DNA of 23,632 nucleotides. Origin: CAIKKG01 sp037444725. Its GTDB lineage: Bacteria; Patescibacteriota; Minisyncoccia; UBA6257; GWB1-50-10. Positions 20,347 through 23,632 of this stretch are shown piece by piece (the first letter of the stretch is position 1; every line of letters starts with the position of its first letter). Below the pieces are notes generated by a model that was given only the letters and a program-made list of their open reading frames with translations, ran no database searches and was not told the DNA's origin. The position numbers were made by a program, and so were the translations under genes. Where the stretch lies: the NCBI GenBank assembly GCA_037444725.1, contig JBBILW010000009.1, forward strand, positions 1 to 23,632, written 5' to 3'.

Positions 20347-20377
20347 CCGAACCCTCGCGCTTTGCGGGGGTTTTCGG
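20347..20377 (+). terminator. Terminator after the 20111 gene
   Basis: A CCGAA...TTCGG outer stem and CCTCGC/GCGGGG inner stem form a hairpin containing a short T-run. It closes the 19311-20329 unit. Confidence 0.65.
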
Positions 20378-20414
20378 TTGTACGTTCGCGCTGCTGTGCT
20401 CAGTACTCCCTCAT

Positions 20415-20462
20415 TCCCATTCGGTCTGCTGACCTCAGTACTTCTTCGCTCGCGCTCAGTCG
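20415..20462 (-). repeat. Left copy of a dispersed inverted repeat
   Basis: A 26-nt core at 20419-20444 is the exact reverse complement of 22288-22313, with further similarity on the right (CTTCGCTCGCGCTCAGTCGT against CCTCACTCACGTTCGGTCGT). It lies just upstream of the ATR-like gene. Confidence 0.85.
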
Positions 20463-20479
20463 TTTATAATCACAAAGAG

Positions 20480-21049
20480 ATGAATACAAAATTTTTTACT
20501 GGAGCAGGCGATGCGGGCGAGAGCCGATTCGGACAAAAACGCATGCCAAAGGATGAAGCGCTTTTTGATGCGTTGGGAAGTCTTGATGCAGTAAATGCGC
20601 TCACGGGGTGGTGTGTAGTTGAAGCGAAGCGCGCGAAAGAAATCGCGCCGCGAATCGCGGAGATTGTTGCGTATGTGCGTGAACTTCAGGAAATGATATT
20701 TGTTGCGCAAGCCGAAGTCGCTTCCGTCGGGCTCGATATGGGCAGTTCCCAAAAAATAACATCGGAAAAAATCGAACGGCTTGAAGAAATCATCAAAAAA
20801 GCCGACAGCGAGGTGCATGCAATCGACAAGTTTGTTATTCCCGGCGAAAGCGAACTCGAGAGCAGGCTCGACATTACGCGCGTGCGCGTGCGCGATGCGG
20901 AACGTGCGCTGGTTAGGTTTAGCCGCGTGCGCACCCTTCCCGCGGACCTTCTCCGATTTGTAAACCGTCTCTCAAGCGTGTATTTTGCACTTGCCAGGTT
21001 CTCGAATGCGCTCCTCGGCGCAAAAGAGAAGAATCCGTCCTACGAATAA
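20480..21049 (+). CDS. PduO-type cob(I)alamin adenosyltransferase-like protein
   Basis: The family transfers adenosyl from ATP to cobalamin. The chosen start, MNTKFFTGAGDAGESRFG, gives 189 aa, the normal family length. The frame is open further upstream (to 20378) but that part runs through a repeat. TATAAT at 20465-20470 sits about 10 nt before this ATG, implying an almost leaderless mRNA. Family motifs: FTGAGDAGES (TKTGDxGxT equivalent, ATP loop), TRVRVRDAERALV (the RxxxRxAER motif, about 138-150) and VNRLSSVYFALAR (NRLSDYLF equivalent, about 160-172). Several loop residues deviate (Ala for Thr, Glu for Thr), so activity is uncertain. No B12-dependent enzyme is seen here. The next gene, a cysteine desulfurase, begins 9 nt later. 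Confidence 0.85.
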   Translation: MNTKFFTGAGDAGESRFGQKRMPKDEALFDALGSLDAVNALTGWCVVEAKRAKEIAPRIAEIVAYVRELQEMIFVAQAEVASVGLDMGSSQKITSEKIERLEEIIKKADSEVHAIDKFVIPGESELESRLDITRVRVRDAERALVRFSRVRTLPADLLRFVNRLSSVYFALARFSNALLGAKEKNPSYE

Positions 21050-21058
21050 CCACCGCAT

Positions 21059-22255
21059 ATGAAGCGAATATATCTCGACCATGCTGCATCAACGCCGGTC
21101 CGCGCGGACACGCTTCGCGCTATGACGTCTTTTTTTACGCGACAATTCGGCAATGCGAGTTCGCTTCATTCGTTCGGGCAAGATGCAATAGCGGCGCTTG
21201 ATGCCGCACGCGCAGAACTTGCGCAACTCGCGAGCGTATCGTTCCGCGACTGCATTTTTACGGGTTCTGCGACTGAAGCAAACAACCTCGCGCTTCGCGG
21301 AGCAGTGAAGCGTTTTAAAGAAATTCATAAGGGTGTCCGTCCGCGCATTATCGTATCTTCTATCGAACACGAGTCGGTGCTTGAAACGGCGAAAGACCTT
21401 GAACGCGATGGCGTAGAGGTTATTACGCTTCCCGTTGATGTGCGTGGCATTGTCGACGTGGCGCGCCTTACGCAGTCGCTCAATGAGCGCACGGTGCTCG
21501 TATCGGTTATGTACGTGAACAACGAAATCGGCACCGTGGAGCCGCTCGGAGAAATTGCATCCGTGCTTCACGATTGGCGTATGTCTCATGAAGATTCTGT
21601 CTATCCGCTTTTCCATACGGATGCGGTTCAGGCATTCAATTATTATTCGTGCGATATGGAAAAACTTCGCGTGGACATGCTCACGTTGTCGGCACATAAG
21701 ATTGGCGGGCCAAAAGGTGTCGGGTGCCTTTGTGTTCGCGAGCGGGAAGCGCGCAACGTGCTCTCGGCGGTTACGACAGGCGGCGGACAGGAATTTAATA
21801 TGCGTTCCGGAACGGAGAATGTCGCGGCAATCACGGGCTTCGCACATGCGGCGCACGCAGCAGCGAAAGAGCGTGCGAAGGAATCCGTACGGCTCCGTTC
21901 GCTCAAACGATTTTTTTGGAAAGAATTGAAAAAAATATGCCCCGATGCACGGCTTCACGGAATGGAAGAAGCGCGTTTTGATGACGCGTCGCCGCACATT
22001 GTGAATGTTGCGTTTCCCAATCGTCCCGTTGATGACATTCTCGTGCGTCTTGACCGCGCAGGCGTCGCGGCTTCATCCGGTTCGGCATGCGCAGCACGGA
22101 GCGCGCAGCACTCGCATGTGCTCACCGCGCTTTTTGAAGGAGCCGCGCGCGGCATTCGGTTCAGTTTCGGCAAAACAACCACGCGTGCGGAACTTGTTGA
22201 TGCCCTGCGCAGAATTCGCGTGGCATTTTCACGCGGTTCGTCGCGGGTGGTATGA
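21059..22255 (+). CDS. Cysteine desulfurase (NifS/IscS family)
   Basis: PLP enzyme that takes sulfur from cysteine for Fe-S clusters or tRNA thiolation. The 398-aa product has standard length. It starts with IYLDHAASTPV. ATEANNLAL (71-79), the PLP-stacking His104 in SIEHES, NNEIGTVEP, the PLP-binding Lys214 in LSAHKIGGPKG, and the catalytic Cys344 in ASSGSACAA are all present. It follows the ATR-like gene by 9 nt and is presumably co-transcribed with it. No IscU/SufU scaffold or mnmA neighbour is in the window. NifS and IscS roles cannot be separated here. Confidence 0.96.
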   Translation: MKRIYLDHAASTPVRADTLRAMTSFFTRQFGNASSLHSFGQDAIAALDAARAELAQLASVSFRDCIFTGSATEANNLALRGAVKRFKEIHKGVRPRIIVSSIEHESVLETAKDLERDGVEVITLPVDVRGIVDVARLTQSLNERTVLVSVMYVNNEIGTVEPLGEIASVLHDWRMSHEDSVYPLFHTDAVQAFNYYSCDMEKLRVDMLTLSAHKIGGPKGVGCLCVREREARNVLSAVTTGGGQEFNMRSGTENVAAITGFAHAAHAAAKERAKESVRLRSLKRFFWKELKKICPDARLHGMEEARFDDASPHIVNVAFPNRPVDDILVRLDRAGVAASSGSACAARSAQHSHVLTALFEGAARGIRFSFGKTTTRAELVDALRRIRVAFSRGSSRVV

Positions 22256-22270
22256 CCGAACGGGAGTGAC

Positions 22271-22318
22271 GACCGAACGTGAGTGAGGAAGTACTGAGGT
22301 CAGCAGACCGAATGTGGG
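22271..22318 (+). repeat. Right copy of a dispersed inverted repeat
   Basis: Reverse complement of the left copy, with an exact core at 22288-22313. Two tandem near-copies of a 17-nt unit (GACCGAACGGGAGTGAC and GACCGAACGTGAGTGAG) precede the core at 22253-22287. The pair brackets the ATR-like and cysteine desulfurase genes. Confidence 0.85.
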
Positions 22319-22342
22319 AAATACCAAAGCCAGGAGGCGTGG

Positions 22343-22348
22343 TATAAT
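22343..22348 (+). promoter_or_regulatory. Perfect -10 box immediately before the SIMPL-domain gene
   Basis: TATAAT lies only 3-12 nt before three possible ATG codons (22351, 22357, 22360). Transcription from it would begin at or near 22355, so the mRNA would be leaderless from 22357 or 22360. Confidence 0.6.
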
Positions 22349-22350
22349 GG

Positions 22351-23136
22351 ATGCATATGATGAACGAGAAAATAAATAAGTATGTGTGGCTTTCGTTTGC
22401 AGTCGCGGCATTATTGCTTGCCTATGCGGGCATAAATTACGCCGATGCGTATTCGAAATCCATTCAGCCAAGTTCATTCCGCAGTTTTTCAGTGAGTGCG
22501 GAAGGCAAGGCGGTTGCAGTCCCCGATGTCGCCCAGTTTTCATTCAGCGTGTTCACGCAGGGCGGAAAGACCATCGCCACTATCGTGAAGGAGAACACGG
22601 ATAAGATGAATCAGGCGATTACGTATGTGAAGCAGAGCGGCGTGGATGATAAAGACGTGAAGACCGAGCAGTATTCGCTCACGCCCCGTTATCAGTATTC
22701 AAGCTGTCCGCGCGACGGAGGCATTTGCCCTCCCGCGACTATTATCGGCTATGATGTGCGCCAGACCGTGCAGGTCAAGGTGCGCAATTTCGAGAAAGTA
22801 GGCGATATCCTTGCGGGTGTTGTGCAGAACGGCGCAAACGAGGTATCGGGTTTGCAGTTCACGCTTGATGACCCCACGTCCGTACAGGATGAGGCGCGTA
22901 CCGAGGCTATCGCAAAAGCTAAGGTGAAGGCGCTTGCCGTTGCAAAGGCGGGAGGATTCACGCTCGGGAGACTCTTGAATATCAACGAAGGTTTTAATGT
23001 GCCGCGTCCGTATTATGGAGACAGCATGATGAAACTTTCCTCAGTGGGAATGGGAGCGGCGGAAGTTGCGCCGAGCATTGCGCCGGGTTCTGAAGAGACT
23101 ACGATAAACGTGGTGCTTCAGTACGAAATCAAGTAA
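22351..23136 (+). CDS. SIMPL-domain (DUF541) protein, membrane-anchored
   Basis: A 261-aa product with an N-terminal hydrophobic helix (about 12-30, VWLSFAVAALLLAYAGINY) and one SIMPL/DUF541 domain (about 43-258). The domain shows FSVSAEGKAVAVPDVAQFSFSVFT, the DVKTEQYSLTPRYQY motif, the QVKVRNFEKVGDILAGVVQNGANEVSGLQFTLDDP core, and the C-terminal INVVLQYEIK strand. Family members are periplasmic or surface proteins of unclear biochemical role, some linked to oxidative stress. The true start may be the ATG at 22357 or 22360, given the position of the TATAAT box. Confidence 0.93.
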   Translation: MHMMNEKINKYVWLSFAVAALLLAYAGINYADAYSKSIQPSSFRSFSVSAEGKAVAVPDVAQFSFSVFTQGGKTIATIVKENTDKMNQAITYVKQSGVDDKDVKTEQYSLTPRYQYSSCPRDGGICPPATIIGYDVRQTVQVKVRNFEKVGDILAGVVQNGANEVSGLQFTLDDPTSVQDEARTEAIAKAKVKALAVAKAGGFTLGRLLNINEGFNVPRPYYGDSMMKLSSVGMGAAEVAPSIAPGSEETTINVVLQYEIK

Positions 23137-23212
23137 GCATCGCATCGTTTCGTTCTTCGCTCTTGAAACAAAATCATCGCGCATTTTGTATTAGTTCCAT
23201 ATACTATTAGCC

Positions 23213-23632
23213 ATGATTACGAAGAAAAGAATATTCATTGCTTCGGCATTTGTTGTGGTTGCTCTTGTTGCGGGAGGAGCGGTGGCGGCAGAATCTCATG
23301 CGTTCGATGCGACAGTGAAATTTTTTCACGATGTCTTCACGCCCGTTACGCCCCCCGGCACTCTCAAGGAGGCGCCCAAGGAGTCGCTCTATAAGCCCGC
23401 GCTCGATTACGAGCAGGCGGTCATTGATGCAGTCGAAAAAGCTCAGCAATCCGTCGTCTCCATCGTGATTTCGAAGGATGTGCCATTGCTCGAAAATTGT
23501 ACGGTTGATCCGTTTGCAAATCTTCCGCCTGAATTCAGGGGAATGTTCGGCGATGGTTTTTCGTTCACGCGCCAGTGCGATAACGGCGCCACGCAAAAGC
23601 AGGATGTCGGCGGCGGCAGCGGATTCGTCGTG
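23213..23632 (+). CDS. HtrA/DegP-like trypsin-family serine protease, N-terminal part (3' truncated by window)
   Basis: Only 140 codons lie in the window and the frame is still open at the edge. It begins MITKKRIFIASAFVVVAL, a signal peptide or anchor (about 6-24). A linker rich in Pro and Lys follows. The start of the protease domain is typical of HtrA: VIDAVEKAQQSVVSIVISKD, then a QDVGGGSGFVV strand before the expected catalytic His, which lies beyond the window. An inserted loop with two Cys (ENCTV and RQCDN) and FRGMFGDGF is common in Patescibacteria-type HtrA (inference). The ATG follows a TATACT box at 23200 by about 8 nt. Confidence 0.88.
   Translation, partial: MITKKRIFIASAFVVVALVAGGAVAAESHAFDATVKFFHDVFTPVTPPGTLKEAPKESLYKPALDYEQAVIDAVEKAQQSVVSIVISKDVPLLENCTVDPFANLPPEFRGMFGDGFSFTRQCDNGATQKQDVGGGSGFVV

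Noticed and set aside
1..23632. CRISPR array, rRNA gene, known insertion sequence, or riboswitch
   Set aside because: No regularly spaced direct repeats, rRNA motifs, transposase frame or recognisable aptamer was seen; repeats present are tRNA-linked or dispersed.
1..23632. TGA recoded as Gly, as in Gracilibacteria
   Set aside because: TGA acts as a normal stop, for example at 18552-18554, and core proteins are full length without it.

Overview
The window looks like a compact bacterial chromosome segment, most likely from the Candidate Phyla Radiation (Patescibacteria, Parcubacteria-like). That placement is inference from gene content: small housekeeping genes in short operons, a eukaryote-like IleRS, RNase J and RNase Y together, a lone OppA-type binding protein with no permease beside it, Thr/Ser-rich secreted orphan proteins ending in TSTATST-type tracts, and tRNA genes mostly without an encoded CCA. 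The standard genetic code fits; TGA is used as a stop.

Layout. 1-2857: the 3' part of ileS, with a histidine-phosphatase domain inside the synthetase, converges on trpS. 2936-6711 (minus): RNase J, tRNA-Leu(CAG) and a peptide-binding lipoprotein-like protein. 6774-8931 (minus): gpmI, a small holin-like membrane protein and secG in one tight operon. 9067-11019 (plus): RNase Y, then HU. 11096-13038 (minus): an ECF-like sigma factor overlapping a one-TM candidate anti-sigma protein, followed by a secreted Ser/Thr-rich protein. 13332-15266: tRNA-Gly, an orphan membrane-anchored protein, a compositionally distinct DksA/TraR zinc-finger protein, tRNA-Pro and tRNA-Arg. 15296-16763 (minus): a two-gene Zn/Mn ABC transporter. 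16919-18666: tRNA-Phe carrying a 214-nt group I intron, a DedA protein, a release-factor-like protein with GGH in place of GGQ, and tRNA-His. 18887-23632 (plus): small membrane and secreted proteins, a PduO-type ATR-like protein, a cysteine desulfurase, a SIMPL-domain protein and the start of an HtrA-like protease.

The most unusual signal is outside the protein genes. Four of the six tRNAs (Gly, Pro, Phe, His) are followed by a terminator and then a structured element. Each element opens with an antisense copy of a T-arm/acceptor 3' half, contains a three-hairpin body, and closes with a sense copy of the host tRNA's 3' end; the Phe, His and Pro elements are followed by a second terminator. 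The bodies after tRNA-Phe and tRNA-His are identical over 115 nt. The Gly and Pro versions differ in sequence but appear to keep the hairpin layout, with paired substitutions. tRNA-Phe and tRNA-Pro also carry a hairpin upstream that is built from a copy of their own 5' acceptor strand. Together these look like an undescribed family of tRNA-flanking elements. Their function, whether mobile, regulatory or decaying, cannot be settled from one window.
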